From: Orobanche coerulescens
Taxonomy: Eukaryota; Streptophyta; Magnoliopsida; Lamiales; Orobanchaceae
Direction of reading: 5' to 3'
DNA: 64,000 bases
Assembly (NCBI GenBank): GCA_033398695.1
Contig: CM065817.1
Coordinates: forward strand, 63,538,001 to 63,602,000
The notes below the pieces were generated by a model. That model was given only the letters and a program-made list of their open reading frames with translations. It searched no databases and was not told where the DNA came from. The position numbers and the translations under genes are program-made. Position 1 is the stretch's first letter; each line of letters begins with the position of its first letter. Positions 34,040-46,229 of this stretch are shown piece by piece.

Positions 34040-35004
34040 TTCTCCCCCACCAAAGTCGTGACCGTCCTCGGCACGATGCTGTCCCGATATTCTTCAATCT
34101 TCTGCCGGAATTGCCATAGGTGATCCTCATGTTCCCAGCTATTTTCAGCGTCTGGGAGTCCCTTCCAATGCACAAAGTACTCGGTGTATGGGGCCACGCC
34201 CCTTCGTCGAACGTCCCGATGTGAAATGATCTCGGCTACTTCCTTGTCGAAGGAAGTAATCACGGCAGTCGGTGCTCGATGTGACTGAGCTCGGCCCGGA
34301 TCCTCCATGTCCTGATGGTAAGGCTTCAGTTGGCTAACATGAAAGACCGGGTGTATCTTTATCTTCGGCGGTAGTTCCACTCGATAGGAAACTGTCCCAA
34401 CACGCCGCTCGATCTTGTAGGGTCCCTCGTATCTCCGGATAAGTCCCTTATGCACAGCCCGAAATGCTTTAAATTGCTGCGGGAGAAGTTTCACCATAAC
34501 TAAGTCGCCTTCGTTGAACTCGACCGCTCGTCGCTTGAGATCGGCCCATTTCTTCATCTTCTTGGCTGCCTTGTCCAAAGATGCTCGAGCCAAGTCCGAT
34601 TCCTCCTGTAATGACTTAGCAAAGGTATATGCTGCGGGACTCTGTCCCGTGTATCCGGTGGCAATGTTGTTCGTTGTCGCCGGTTGTCTCCCTGTAGCGA
34701 GCTCGAATGGGCTGCGTCCCGTTGATTCACTCTTCTGCAAGTTGTATGAGAATTGGGCCGTGTCTAAGAGTTTGGCCCAGTCCCGCTGATTGGCACTCAC
34801 ATAGTGCCGCAAGTAGCACTCAAGCAGTGCGTTAACTCGTTCTGTCTGCCCGTCCGTCTGTGGGTGGAAACTTGTTGAGAATGCTAAGTTCGAGCCCAAT
34901 AGCTTGAAAAGTCCCGACCAAAACTTTCCTGTGAAACGTGGGTCTCGGTCACTCACGATTGTCCTTGGAATGCCCCAATATTTTACCACATGCTTTAAGA
35001 ACAA
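33643..35004 (-). pseudogene. pol: Galadriel-like copy 1: integrase C-terminal half and chromodomain
   Basis: Begins inside integrase (second D at SDRDPRF, then HPQTDGQTERVNALLE with the catalytic E). The chromodomain covers about nt 34110-34280 (EIISHRDVRRRG, YFVHWKGLPDAENSWE), which would bind histone H3 tails and steer integration. A frameshift at 35005-35025 separates it from the upstream half of integrase; copy 2 is broken at the same codon (about 52845-52875). No stop precedes the polypurine tract, so the frame runs about 130 codons into the 3' LTR. Confidence 0.85.
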
Positions 35005-36272
35005 CTTGGCCGTCTCCAGAGCCGTTATGTCGCGGTCTCTGGAATAAAGGTTGCGTATTTTGAGAACCTGTCCACCACAACTATGATCGACCCGTACCCA
35101 TCCGATTTAGGCAAAGCCGAAATAAAGTCCATTGAAACGCTTTCAAAAGGGTGTTCCGGTATGGGCAAGGGTTGAAGTAGTCCACCATTTTGTTGTTGCT
35201 CCACCTTGTCTTGTTGGCATACAAGACATGTCCGGACGTATGCCTCAACGTCCTCACGCATCCTGGGCCAAAAGTAAGAATTGTCAATTAAAGCCATTGT
35301 ACGGTGCATACCTGGGTGTCCAGCCCATAGTGTGTCGTGGCATTCCTTCATGATGTCCCTCCGTAAGTTCCCCCATTTAGGCACGTACAAACGATTGCCT
35401 TTGGTAAAGAGTAGCTCGTCTCGTTCCCAGAACCGTCTTGTCTTGCCGCTCCTGGAAAGTTGCATGATGTTTCCTGCGAAAGGGTCCTGCCTCAGTCCCT
35501 CGCGTATGCGGTCCTTGATGCTTCCTTCGGCCTTGGTCAAGGCTGCAAGCTCGGCCTTCCGGCTTAATGCATCGGCTACTCGGTTAAGTACTCCCGGCTT
35601 ATACTCCAGGGTATAATCGAACTCAGCTAGGAATTCCTGCCATCTTGCTTGCTTTGGCGTGAGCTTCTTCTGGGTTTGAAAATAACTTGTGGCTACGTTG
35701 TCTGTTCGTACCACAAACTTGCTCCCAAGTAAATAATGCCTCCAGGCTCTAAGGCAATGAACCACGGCGGTCATTTCCTTCTCATGTACCGAGTACCGTC
35801 TCTCGGTGTCATTCAATTTTCTACTCTCATAGGCAACGGGATGCCCTAGCTGCATCAAAACTCCTCCGATGGCATAATCAGATGCATCGGTCTGAACCTC
35901 ATATGCCTTGGCATGATCTGGCAAGGCAAGAACTGGCTGCTCCGTCACTTTGCCTTTGAGGCGCTCAAAGGCCTCTCGGCACTTATCCGTCCACTCCCAT
36001 TTGTGGTCCTTCTTCAATAGGTCCGTTAATGGTGCTGCTATCCGAGAGTATCCCTCGATGAACTTCCGGTAGTAGTTCACGAGTCCCAGAAATGATCGGA
36101 GTTGGGTTACGCTGGTCGGCGGTTCCCAATCTCGAACGAGTTTCACTTTGGCCTCGTCCATCATAATGCGGCCATCTTTGATACGATGCCCCAGAAAAGT
36201 CACTTCCTGTTGGGCGAATGAGCATTTCTCCAACTTTGCATAAAGTTCATTGTCCCGCAATGCTTGGAACAC
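35005..36272 (-). pseudogene. pol: Galadriel-like copy 1: RT C-terminus, RNase H, integrase N-terminus
   Basis: Contains the RT thumb/connection ([25 protein letters not shown]), RNase H ([22 protein letters not shown]) and the integrase zinc domain ([20 protein letters not shown] then CLVCQ), ending in the integrase core start ([28 protein letters not shown]). It overlaps the preceding RT frame at 36200-36272 by a frameshift. Confidence 0.85.
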
Positions 36273-36883
36273 ACATGCAAGTGTTCTACATGCTCCTCCA
36301 TTGATGATGAGTAAATGACAATATCATCCAAATAAACGACAACAAACTTGTCTATGTATGGTTGAAATACCTTGTTCATCGATGTGCAAAGGTCATTTGG
36401 GCGTTTGTAAGCCGACGGCATCACAAGGAAATCAAATAAACCATACAGTCGCCATGGCCGTCTTGGGTTCGTCTCCTTCGGCTATCCGGACACGCGATAT
36501 CCGGATCTTAGGTCGATCTTTGAAAAGTATTTAGCACCTCCCACTTGGTCAAACAGCTCTCCAATGAGTGGAATAGGATACTTGTTGCGAACCGTCAGTT
36601 TGTTGAGTGCCCTATAGTCCACGCACATACGCAAGGATCCATCATGCTTCTTTTGGAACAAAACGGGGGATCCATAAGGAGATTTGGATGGTTGGATCAT
36701 TTTGGAATCCAACAACTCTTTCAATTGTTTCTGCAGCTCCATAAGTTCCGGTGGTGACATCCTATAGGGTGTCCTCGATGGTGGCTTCGCATCGGAAATA
36801 AGTTCAATTTTGTGGTCCACATCCCGTCTGGGTGGCAACTTCTTAGGTAGTTCCGCGGGCATCACGTCCTGGAACTCCTCCAA
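36200..36883 (-). pseudogene. pol: Galadriel-like copy 1: RT palm/fingers, frameshifted
   Basis: The frame 36883-36482 has the N-terminal RT blocks ([50 protein letters not shown]), then loses frame where copy 2 continues. The catalytic YLDD survives in the frame 36424-36200. At least two frameshifts lie between 36200 and 36500, so no full RT could be made. Confidence 0.83.
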
Positions 36884-37593
36884 AACGGCTTGAACTTCCT
36901 TTGGTACATCCTTGCCTTCAATATCGTTTCCATCATCAGGAACGTAAAATGCGTGAAGGTCTCTTCACCTTCAAGGCCTCGATTAAGTTGCATGGCTGAA
37001 AGGGTGCCTGCCCCATTCGCTTCCCTCCTGGCCGGAATGGCCTGTGTCCTGTCGGAGTCTAAAATGACTAAGGAATCTGAAAATGGAAGAATGCAAGCCC
37101 GTACCTGATCGAACCATTGTAACCCAAGAACCAAATCATAGTCATCCATGGTCACTACAGTTAAGGTGATCATTCCCTGCCAGTCACCTATCTTTGCTTT
37201 CACTCCTCGTGCTTCGCCGGTCACCGGTTTAGCATGGGTGTTCACTGTCTTGATCGATCCATTAGTTGGAGTGACGGTAAGTCGTAAGACTTTGGCTACG
37301 CCATACCGCATGAAATTGTGCGTAGCTTCTGTATCCACTAAGGCTTTGATGTGTGTGCCTCCGATCAAGGCATCCACGAACATAGACCCCTTTCTGGGTC
37401 CCTTCGCTGGCTCCACAACGGCTTTGACAGCATTGAGCAAACTCAATGAGCCCATATGCGCACCATCCGCAACCTCGGTCTCCGTGGTCTCTTGCATGGC
37501 TGCGACCTTCTTCCTCCGAAGTGGGCAATCGTACTTCATGTGAGAGGTACTATGACAAATGTGACAACCTCTCGGCTTATCGTTCTCGTCCAC
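36862..37593 (-). pseudogene. Galadriel-like copy 1: nucleocapsid knuckle and protease
   Basis: Zinc knuckle CHICHSTSHMKYDC (C-x2-C-x4-H-x4-C) is followed by a retropepsin-like domain. The active-site triad reads DTEA (about 37327-37335 on the plus strand), where copy 2 has DTGA at the matching place. The invariant glycine is lost (GGA to GAA), so protease is very likely inactive. Frameshifts at each end separate it from gag and RT. Confidence 0.82.
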
Positions 37594-38543
37594 TGGTTGC
37601 TTGCCCCGATTTGTTCGACTGAACCTTGATGGGCGGTCTCCCCACCTTTGCCTTTATACATGCGGAAAGTCCTTGGCTTGTCGCTGGTCTTCAACTCCCG
37701 TAAGCCCTCGGCCACAGCAATGGCGGTCGCCATATCCTGAACATTGCGCCTTTCCAACTCTTGCCTCGCAAAAGGCTTGAGTCCGTCCATAAATGCAAAC
37801 AGCTTGTCGGTCGCCGTCAAGCTTGGTATCTCCAGCACAATTTTTTGGAACTCCTTGACATAGTCTTTGATAGTACGAGTGTGGCTGAGTCTCTTCAGCC
37901 TGCCCCGAGCCTCGAACTCCACATTCTCGGGATAGAATTGCCTCTTTAATTCGGCCTTGAAGTCTTCCCAGGAAGCCATCCTGCACGCACCACTCTCAAT
38001 GTCAGCCTGCTTGGTCCGCCACCACAGCACGGCTGTGTCGGCCAAGTACAAGGGCGCCGTCCGCAACTTGGTGTCATCATCTCGAGTGTTTGAGGCACCA
38101 AGGTATTGCTCCAGGTTCCATAAGAAATTGTCAATCTCCTTGGCGTTTCTCGATCTGTTGAACTTCCCAGGCCTTGGGATATCAATTCGTGCGGGTGTCG
38201 CACCCACATGTCCTTCTCCGTTGGCAATCGCCCTTTTCACTGTTGCCATCTACGTCTTGAGAACCTCCATGCTCTCTTGCATGGCCAGGATCATGGCCCG
38301 AAAATCGGCCAACTCCTTCTTCATTTCCCCATCACAAGCATTGATAGTAGAAAGAACCTGGTTGTGCAGCTCCTCACCAGCTCCTTCCAAGTCATCCACC
38401 CTCTTCGCAACCTCATCATAGACCTCCTCCAGTCGAGTCACTCGGTACATCCATGCAAGAATCCGGTCGACAGACTTGTCTCTGCCCTTCTTGTTCTTCT
38501 CCGCCTGAGTGTTGGGTTGGGTAACGTCGGATGATTGTGCCAT
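37536..38543 (-). pseudogene. gag: Galadriel-like copy 1: gag, nonsense mutation
   Basis: The start is ATG at 38543 (MAQSSDVTQ), matching 56403 in copy 2. An N-terminal coiled coil (VTRLEEVYDEVAKRVDDL) precedes the capsid-like domain (WWRTKQADIE, MASWEDFKAELKRQFYP, TIKDYVKEFQKIV). TAG at 38250-38252 replaces the GAG codon seen in copy 2. The frame is lost again at about 37600-37640, before the zinc knuckle. Confidence 0.83.
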
Positions 38544-38617
38544 CTTACTCCTTGCACGATCATCTAGCAATCTTCGAAAATCCGCCTTGGTTGTCTCAAC
38601 CTGTCTCCGATACCAAC

Positions 38618-39312
38618 TGTCACGGGGTTATACTTGCATCTCGCTAAGTCCTCTCCGTGCGGCACTATCTTAGGTTGTCTCAAGCCTAAGTAGTAAGCCT
38701 ATCAACACACAAGATTACTAGGAAGGAAAGTAAGAAATGCTTTGGGGAAGGTTTTCTCTTATTGCACTGTAGCAAATCAGATTTCTCAAGATGATTTACA
38801 AATGAGCCCCAAGGGGGTATTTATACTAAACCTCCTAGGCTAACAAATTACCAACAAAACATTACTATTCCAAGTATTTACAAGAATGCCATCATCTAGA
38901 ATGATCTATACAATTCTAAACAATTCTAAGAAGTCTTCTTGGAGTCCCCAGACCCCTCTGGAACGTCCGGCCCGACCCCGCCCGAAGTGTCCCGGCCCGG
39001 CCCGGCCAAGGCCCGATTCGGCCCGTAGCAACCTGACCCGATTTCTGACCTTCTGGAACCCTCTTTGACCTTCTGGAGTTGATTGGTCTCCATCTTGAAG
39101 CTTCTAGGGTCTTCTTTCTGAAGAGTGGATTCCTCGGCCTTTCAATGTCTACTGCTGTCACAAGGCTTTTTCCGTCTAAGCCTATTAGAGGGGGGGTAGT
39201 CCTCTGTGAGCTTGGTCGAGTCCATGTACGCGCGCGAGCCTGCTGCGCGCCCGTCCGGCTGGCATCGGCCGGATGCCGGTAGATGCCTGCTGCCTTAAGG
39301 TGGGGCGTGACA
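38618..39312 (-). repeat. 5' LTR of Galadriel-like copy 1
   Basis: 695 bp with the TATA box complement at 38818-38825 on the minus strand. It differs from the 3' LTR (33355-34039) by an extra ~10 bp in the CCCGGC tract and a few substitutions. The open frame that continues pol in the 3' LTR is also open here (39161-38916). Confidence 0.87.
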
Positions 39313-41306
39313 GTGCGCTAACTTGTTAAAATGCAGAATATTATAAATGGGACAACAACCCGTTTTGGCTTACATTTTACTCGTCCATTCTGCATTCTTG
39401 AGAGGCCAGAGAGCTTAAATTATCCTTCTACACACTTAGAACACATCTTGTTGGTGTTTGTATATTGGTTATCACTTGGAAGTAATCATTGAAGTGGAAT
39501 AACACCTTGGAGTGGCATACAACCAACCGGAGTCGGATTCTACCCTTCGATTCAGTGATTTTCATCATATTAAGGTATGTTCAACCTATCTCCAGACTTA
39601 GAGTTGGATTCTAAAGAATTGGATGACCATAGTAACGAGATATTGATTTTCATAAGTGATTTATCCAAAGTACATCATGTTTGGAATATTGAGATGAATA
39701 AGCCTTAAGTACCTTGATTATGATCATCATGATTCGAATCTTATTACATTGAATATGTAAAGGAAGCTTCTATCATTGGTAAACCGAATCTAGTAGATGA
39801 CTTCATAGCAATCTTGGACTAGACTTTAACATCATTATTGTTAGATAAATCTAAAGGATTGATCATGGAAGGATTTATCTAGCATACATGAAACGTTTAA
39901 CAACTTCAGCATGATAATATTGATTGATATAGAGTTGTTGATATCAACTGTTAAGCCTTTCGAATTGTCGTATGAAGATTTGTAGTCGAAATGGGATATG
40001 GTTTTATAATGGTATGCATATCCTCGAATCCGAAGTTGTTGCTATCCGTAAGATCATTCATAATCGTATAAACATGATATTCATGGAGGTAACATGAATT
40101 ATCACGGAAGATTTCATTGTTTTGATCATGATAAGAACAGTTTACTGCCCAGCAGTAAACTGCCATGCATAGATAGCGCACGCTAAGCTATGAAGAGTAA
40201 CGTGCGCTATCGAGCACGAGTTAGCGTACGCTACATTTGGTGCACGCGTCGCTAGGCCATCGACAGTCGATCGGTGATCGGTGAAATCTTGACCATGCAT
40301 AGTTAGCGTCGCTAGGCTTTCTTGTTTGCGTGCGCTTATCGAGCAAACTTAACGCACGCTACAGTACTTAGCGTGCGCTAAGCGGTCAGTGATTGCATTT
40401 TATGAACTTTTGGCCGTAAATCGAATTGTTAAACATTAAATGCGACGTGAGATAAATCCTATATCATTTCTTTTGTTAAGGTTTGATCTTGTTGCGTGAT
40501 TGATTGAGGAGGACGACCTTCGAGTGTTCGTTTTCGTGGAAGTATTGTTCTTGTCTTCAAATCGAGGTAAGTACCTTAATTGTTTTATGTATTGTTGTTA
40601 TACATATTGTCGTGCATGTATGTCGTTATTGTATGTCCACCTCGTGTTGGTCCGACGGGATCATCGGGGGATCTATGCTAGCGTCTTGTTTGGATCATCG
40701 GACGGGTTTTTCCACCACGGGTTGGTCTGACGGGATCATCGTGGGTTCTAGGCAGTGAACGCTGGATCGACGGAATTACCATGTGTGTGTTATGATATCA
40801 TGTTGTGATTATCAGTTGTGTATGTCGTTTATGAGTTTCTCGTAGGAGAAGACTCGTTGGTATTTTGTCGTTTACGTTATTGTTCTTCGTGAGATATGTA
40901 TAATATGTTGTGGTACTTGTACTAGTATCGTTGTGCTAACCCCTTCGGGGGTGAACATTTTGTTTATGTTCAGGATTCAGGAGAGCAGGAAAACAACCAC
41001 TGGAGCTGCATGACGACGAGGGTGCAGAGTGATGTTTCGGCCGGGTTTATTTATCTGTGTTTATTCGTTATTTCAATAAGTACCCGAGTACGAAGTCATT
41101 TGTGATGGATTTGAATTTGGTGATGTATTATTGAGTTCCTGTTGAACAATTGTACTTTCAGTATTTGGTAAGAACTGTTGTATCTTAAATACGTTATTTC
41201 CATTCGTTAGTACCTTTTAATGTCTGTTCAATTTTTCAGCCTTGTAAATCCTTATGTAAAGGATTTACGGCGCTGTAATATTCCTGAATATATCGGGGGT
41301 GTTACA
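39313..41306 (+). repeat. Tekay-like 5' LTR, second part
   Basis: Resumes with gtgcgctaac and ends GGGGGTGTTACA at 41306. It carries further TTAGCGYRCGCTAA-type palindromes (40174, 40199, 40221, 40326, 40350, 40368). A GCTAACCCCTTCGGGGGTG stem-loop lies near 40937-40955. Short frames here are not genes; they recur unchanged in the 3' LTR copy. Confidence 0.9.
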
Positions 41307-41311
41307 GAATA

Positions 41312-41323
41312 TGGTATCAGAGC
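41312..41323 (+). other. Primer binding site of Tekay-like element
   Basis: TGGTATCAGAGC, complementary to the 3' end of initiator tRNA-Met, five bases after the LTR end. This spacing and sequence are standard for plant chromoviruses. Confidence 0.85.
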
Positions 41324-41541
41324 TAAGATTATGGATATCTTGGCCGTTGGGTTAAAATAGGGGTCATTTATGTCTTTTGAGGTAACCTGCCGTGAATGAC
41401 ATCACTGCACTGCCTACGTCTTCATGCGAACGGTGGTTGTAAGTTCCTAAACTCTATCTCGTTCTTTACATGTTGTGTCTCTTTATACTCGAATATTAGA
41501 ACGATGTTGTTTCCTGTATATTGAGTATTCATGCTTACAGT

Positions 41542-42780
41542 ATGTTGAGAGGCGGACGTGGACGTGGTCGCGGTCGTGGACGCGGATGAAGAAATGCTGA
41601 AAGGGAAGCGTCGCCTTCTAATCAGGCCAGTCATAGCTCCGGCGAGCCGCAACAATCTATTAATAACGAACCAGATCCTGCTGTACCAGAGATCCTTCGT
41701 CAAGTGGTGAACGAGATGACTCAGTTCGCCCAGGTCGTGGACCGAATGCAAGTGGCGGTGGGTCTACAGCAGGGAGAGAGACAGCAAGGGATCCCAGACA
41801 TGGGAAATCGAGGTGACCGGTGGCTGCAAGAGGTGGCGAAGATGCAACCACCCAAATTCGACGGTATTTCTGAGACTCCCACTTGGGACCATTGGTTGAA
41901 GGAGTTGGAGAAAATATTTGCCGGAATTAACTGCTCAGATGACCGGAGAGCCTCTATCGCGCAATATTTTCTGATAGGGGAAGCGTCCGAATGGTGGGAA
42001 GCCATCCGGCCTGTATACCATGATGCTGATTGGACAGAGTTTAGATTGATGATGGAAGCTCAGTATTGCCCTCGTCCTGTGAGGGAAGCCAAAGTTCCGG
42101 ATTTTTCTCTGCTCAGCCTTCTGATGTGCGGTATCGAGCAATTAAGGCGTTTAACGGTGGTGGCATTTGTTCGACATCTGGTCAGAACAGATGCAGAAAT
42201 GATGATCCATTTCGATATGAGGATGAAACCAGAAATCCAGAGGTACATGTCCGGATTTGAATGTACCACGCTCCGTCAATACCAGGATAAGGCGTTGGCG
42301 TATGAGATCAAGGAAGCAGCCATGGAGAAATTTTTGGAATCGAAAGCAGAAAGTCTCGGTACTTTTACGAGCACAGAGCAATGGGCCCTATAAGGCCCAG
42401 TCATCCTTTCACTCTTTCAAGAAACCTCCGCACCCAGTTAGGAGCAGAAAGAACTTCGGAGCGACATCAACTATTACTGATGTTACCAGGAAATGCTTTA
42501 ACTGCGCCCAGACGGGGCACTATCGACGGAATTGCCCCCTTCCTGCCGTGACTTGTTTTGATTGTGGACGAGAGGGACATCGGGCAGTGTTTGTGAAGAG
42601 GCTGCAAAGTCTTTTAGAGCCCGTACACCATAGCCAGTCCAGAAGGAAGCCAGTATCCAACAGATGCAGCAAAGTGTTCAGATGCCTCAGAATTTTGGCC
42701 GCAGACGAGGCAGAGGACAATGGGACCGAAAGGGGACATCGAGTGTTGGATCTGCTCCCCCACGTATGTACGAGATGAGA
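41542..42780 (+). pseudogene. gag: Tekay-like gag, nonsense and frameshift
   Basis: Starts at ATG 41542 with an Arg-Gly repeat (MLRGGRGRGRGRGRG) and meets TGA at 41587-41589 in place of a sense codon. The same frame then stays open to 42393 with the capsid domain (WDHWLKELEKIF, EASEWWEA). The nucleocapsid part is in the next frame (from about 42330) with two zinc knuckles, CFNCAQTGHYRRNC and CFDCGREGHRAVF; the last Cys of the second is not in register. Confidence 0.85.
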
Positions 42781-44527
42781 AGGACAGACGATCAGGATGC
42801 TGCTGTCGCATCAGGTACTGTCCAGATCCTTTCCCAGCTAGTTAGCGTTTTATTCGATACAGGAGCTACGCATTCTTTTATATCCTTGTCTTGTGTAAAT
42901 CGTTTGAATATTTCAGGTTTTCATACTTGTGAACCTTGTTGGTTTACCGAGTGGAGAGAGGATTGTCGGAAACTTAGAAACTAGAAACTTCCCTGTATCA
43001 TTTGGAGGCAGAGAGTGGCTCTCAAATCTGGTCGTGATAGAAATGCAAGGAGACGACCTGATACTCGGAGACGATTGGCTTAATCGATATGGAGCAATTG
43101 TAAACTACCGAAAGAGGAATATCTCACTGATCGCTGACGATGGTTCCGAAATATTGTTCGAGGGGTGGAAACCGGGAAGCTCAGGGAAATTGATCAAGGC
43201 GATGAAAGTTGTCAAATTGTTGAAACAGGGCTGTATCGGGTACTGGTGTTATGCAATGAAGAAAGAAGACGAAATTGTGGAACTTTCATCCATTCCTGTT
43301 GTGAACGAATTTCCAGATGTATTTCCTGACGAGTTACCTGGGCTACCGCCACGAAGGGATGTGGAATTTACCATTGAGCTGGAACACGGAGCCACACCAA
43401 TTTCTAAGGCGCTGTATCGTATGGCACCCACTGAGATGTACGAACTGAAGAAGCAGCTGGATGAGTTACTGGACAAGGGCTATATTCAGCCAAGCGTTTC
43501 ACCCTGGGGAGCGCCAGTTCTTTTTGTCCGAAAGAAGGATGGATCGCTCCGACTGTGTATTGACTATCGAGAGCTGAACAAGATGACGATTAAGAACAAG
43601 TATCCGTTGCCACGGATTGATGATCTGTTTGACCAGTTGCAAGGGGCAACAGTATTTTCTAAAATCGATCTGAGATCAGGATATCATCAGCTGAGGATTA
43701 AGGAATCTGATGTTCCGAAATCAGCGTTCAGAACTCGCTACGGACATTATGAGTTTGTAGTAATGCCGTTTGGTCTCACTAACGCACCTGCTGTATTTAT
43801 GCAATTGATGAACCGCGTGTTCATCGAATTTTTCGATAAATTTGTGGTCGTGTTCATTGATGACATTCTGGTGTATTCTAAGAGCCCGGAAGAACATGCG
43901 CAGCATTTGCGGATTGTATTTGAACTTTTGAGAAACGAGCAATTGTACGCCAAACTTTCTATGTGTGAATTCTAGCTAAAAGAAGTAATGTTCCTCGGCC
44001 ATGTGGTGTCAGCTGAAGGAGTCCGAGTAGATCCTCAGAAGATCGAAGCAATTATGGATTGGAAGCCTCCAAAGAACGTGAAAGAAGTCCGAAGCTTCTT
44101 AGGACTTGTTGGATATTATCTTCGATTCGTGGAAGGGTTTTCTAAAATATCCCGCCCACTTACTCGACTCCTGCAGAAAACTCAAAAGTTTGAGTGGAAT
44201 GAGTTGTGTCAGATTAGCTTTGATGAATTGAAGAAGAGATTGACGACGGCACCGATTCTATCACTTCCACAGGGAACTGGAGGATTTATAGTTTACAGTG
44301 ATGCTTCGAACCAAGGACTCGGGTGCGTATTGATGCAGAATGATAAGGTGATAGCTTATGCGTCACGACAGCTGAAACCTTATGAAGTAAATTACCCAAC
44401 ACATGATTTGGAGCTAGCAACAGTGGTTTTTGCTTTGAAGATCTGGAGGCATTATGCATGCGGGACTCAGCATCGGATCTTTACGGATCACAAGAGTCTC
44501 AAGTACATATTGATCGAAAAGAATTAA
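42781..44527 (+). pseudogene. pol: Tekay-like protease, RT and RNase H, broken
   Basis: Protease DTGATHSF at about 42856 is in one frame; RT starts in another (42929). RT blocks are intact in sequence ([46 protein letters not shown]). The catalytic motif is FIDD at 43853-43864, as usual for this lineage. TAG at 43973-43975 interrupts where a Gln would be expected. RNase H follows ([21 protein letters not shown]) and loses frame by an apparent one-base deletion near 44509-44516, ending at TAA 44525-44527. Confidence 0.87.
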
Positions 44528-46194
44528 ACATGCGGCAAAGAAGATGGTTAGAACTGATTAAGGACTATGACTTGGAGATTTTATATCATCCAGGCAAAGC
44601 GAATGTAGTGGCCGATGCACTTAGTCGCAAGCCTGTTTCTATTCAGATGCTGGAGACGCTGACCTCCCAACTTAGCCTTCAACGAGAGATGATTTGTGAA
44701 GGAATTGAAGTGTGGTTACAAAGAGTCCAATGACAACTGTGCGTGATGGAGATAACTTCATCATTAACCGAAGGAATCAAATCTAGACAGGCAGATGATC
44801 CTCTGATGATTCGGTTACGTGATGAAGTGATCAAAGTAAAGGCCCCCAGATTCATAATTCATGATGATGGAGTTTTGAGATTTCAAAACCGACTCTGCGT
44901 TCCCGTTGATGACGTTCTGAAACAGACAATTATGAAGGAAGCTCACAGTTCGCCCTATTCTATCCACCCGGGCACCAGTAAAATGTATAAGGACCTGAAG
45001 CAGAATTTCTGGTGGGGCAACATGAAGAAAGATGTAGTGGACTCTGTTTCGAAATGCTTGACATGTCAGCAGGTTAAGATCGAGCATCAACGGCCTGCCG
45101 GAATGTTAAAGCCACTCCCGATTCCTGAATGGAAGTGGGAGGACATATCGATGGACTTTATCATTAATATGCCGAGAACCAGGACAGGAATGAACATGAT
45201 TTGGGTGATCGTTGATCGTTTAACCAAATCAGCTCATTTTCTAGGCATTAAGGATACGTGGGGACCAGAGAGGTTGGCACGAGTATTTATTTCGGAGATA
45301 GTTCGATTGCATGGTATGCCGAAGACCATTGTTTATGATCGAGACGGCCGTTTTGTGTCTCACTTCTGGAAAGCAGTTCATAAGGCCTTGGGGACCGAAT
45401 TGAACTTCAGTACAGCTTATCACCCGTAGACTGACGGACAATCCGAGAGGACTATTCAAACGGTGGAAGACATGCTAAGGGCCTGTGCCTTAGATTGGTC
45501 AAACGATTGGGAAGTTCATTTACCACTGATTGAATTTACCTACAACAATAGTTGGCATGCTTCCATTAAGATGGCACCCTTTGAGGCATTATACGGGAGG
45601 AGATGCAGATCGCCCCTATGCTGGGACGATTCGTCAGACTTGATCAGAACAGAACCAGAGTTGATCGTACAGACTCGAGAGAAGGTAGCCTTGATTCGTG
45701 AAAGGCTGTTGACCGCCCAGAGTCGCCAGAAATCTTACGCAGACGTACGCCGTCGCCCATTGGAATTCGGTACTGGAGATCACGTACTTTTGAAGGTTTC
45801 TCCTACTCGGGGAATCTTTCGTTTCGGAAGGAAAGGAAAGCTGAGTCCGAGATATATCGGACCATTTGAGATCCTTAAGAGAGTTGGGGATTTGGCATAC
45901 AGATTGGCATTGCCGCCGTCATTGTGCCATGTTCATAACGTGTTCCACGTATCCCAGTTACGGAGGTATATACCAGATCCCAGTCATATCATTGATTTCG
46001 GCGAGATCGAAGTCGCGCAGGATGGGACGTTTGAAGAAAGACCAGTCAAGATACTCAAGAGTCGAGTTAAGCAGCTGAGGAACAAACCAATCGTTTTGGT
46101 TAAAGTTCAATGGTCACGTCACGGAATGGAAGAAGCCACCTGGGAAACGGAAGCTGATATGAAGTCTAGATATCCCGAGTTATTTTCGTCTTGA
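44528..46194 (+). pseudogene. pol: Tekay-like RNase H end, integrase and chromodomain
   Basis: Continues in the shifted frame ([17 protein letters not shown]). TGA lies at 44731-44733. The integrase zinc domain follows (HPGTSKMYKDLKQNFWW, CLTCQQ), then the core with ISMDFI, a DRDGRF block and, after TAG at 45427-45429 in place of [18 protein letters not shown]-type segment ([11 protein letters not shown]) and the C-terminal chromodomain (about 46030-46190) end at TGA 46192-46194. The three conserved acidic residues are present, but the stops prevent a full enzyme. Confidence 0.88.
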
Positions 46195-46229
46195 GTTTCG
46201 GGACGAAACTCCTTTTTAGTAGGAGAGTA
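46195..46229 (+). other. Tekay-like 3' end with purine tract
   Basis: GGGACGAAACTCC follows the stop codon and AGTAGGAGAGTA directly precedes the 3' LTR, serving as the polypurine tract. The GACGAAA motif is also present next to the polypurine tract of each array unit, which ties the array to this lineage. Confidence 0.65.

Larger units (their letters stand above)
33355..39312 (-). mobile_element. Galadriel-like chromovirus, copy 1 (in 5' LTR of Tekay-like element)
   Basis: A 5.96-kb element on the minus strand with LTRs of 685 bp (33355-34039) and 695 bp (38618-39312), reading TGTCACGCCCC...CCCGTGACA. Four matching bases, gtgc, flank it (33351-33354 and 39313-39316); a full 5-bp duplication is not visible. 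The primer site is TGGTATCGGAGA on the minus strand (38604-38615), and a purine tract GGTGGGGGAGAA precedes the 3' LTR (34040-34051). Gag with one CCHC knuckle and an integrase followed by a chromodomain fit the Galadriel branch. Assignment to Galadriel rather than Reina is from memory of the families. Confidence 0.85.

Noticed and set aside
39951..40181. 76-codon minus-strand frame repeated at 57799-58029
   Set aside because: It lies in the two LTR halves of the Tekay-like element, and both copies are identical because the LTRs are; no coding evidence.
41312..41323. tRNA gene at TGGTATCAGAGC
   Set aside because: Only the 12-base primer site is present, directly after an LTR, with no cloverleaf around it.
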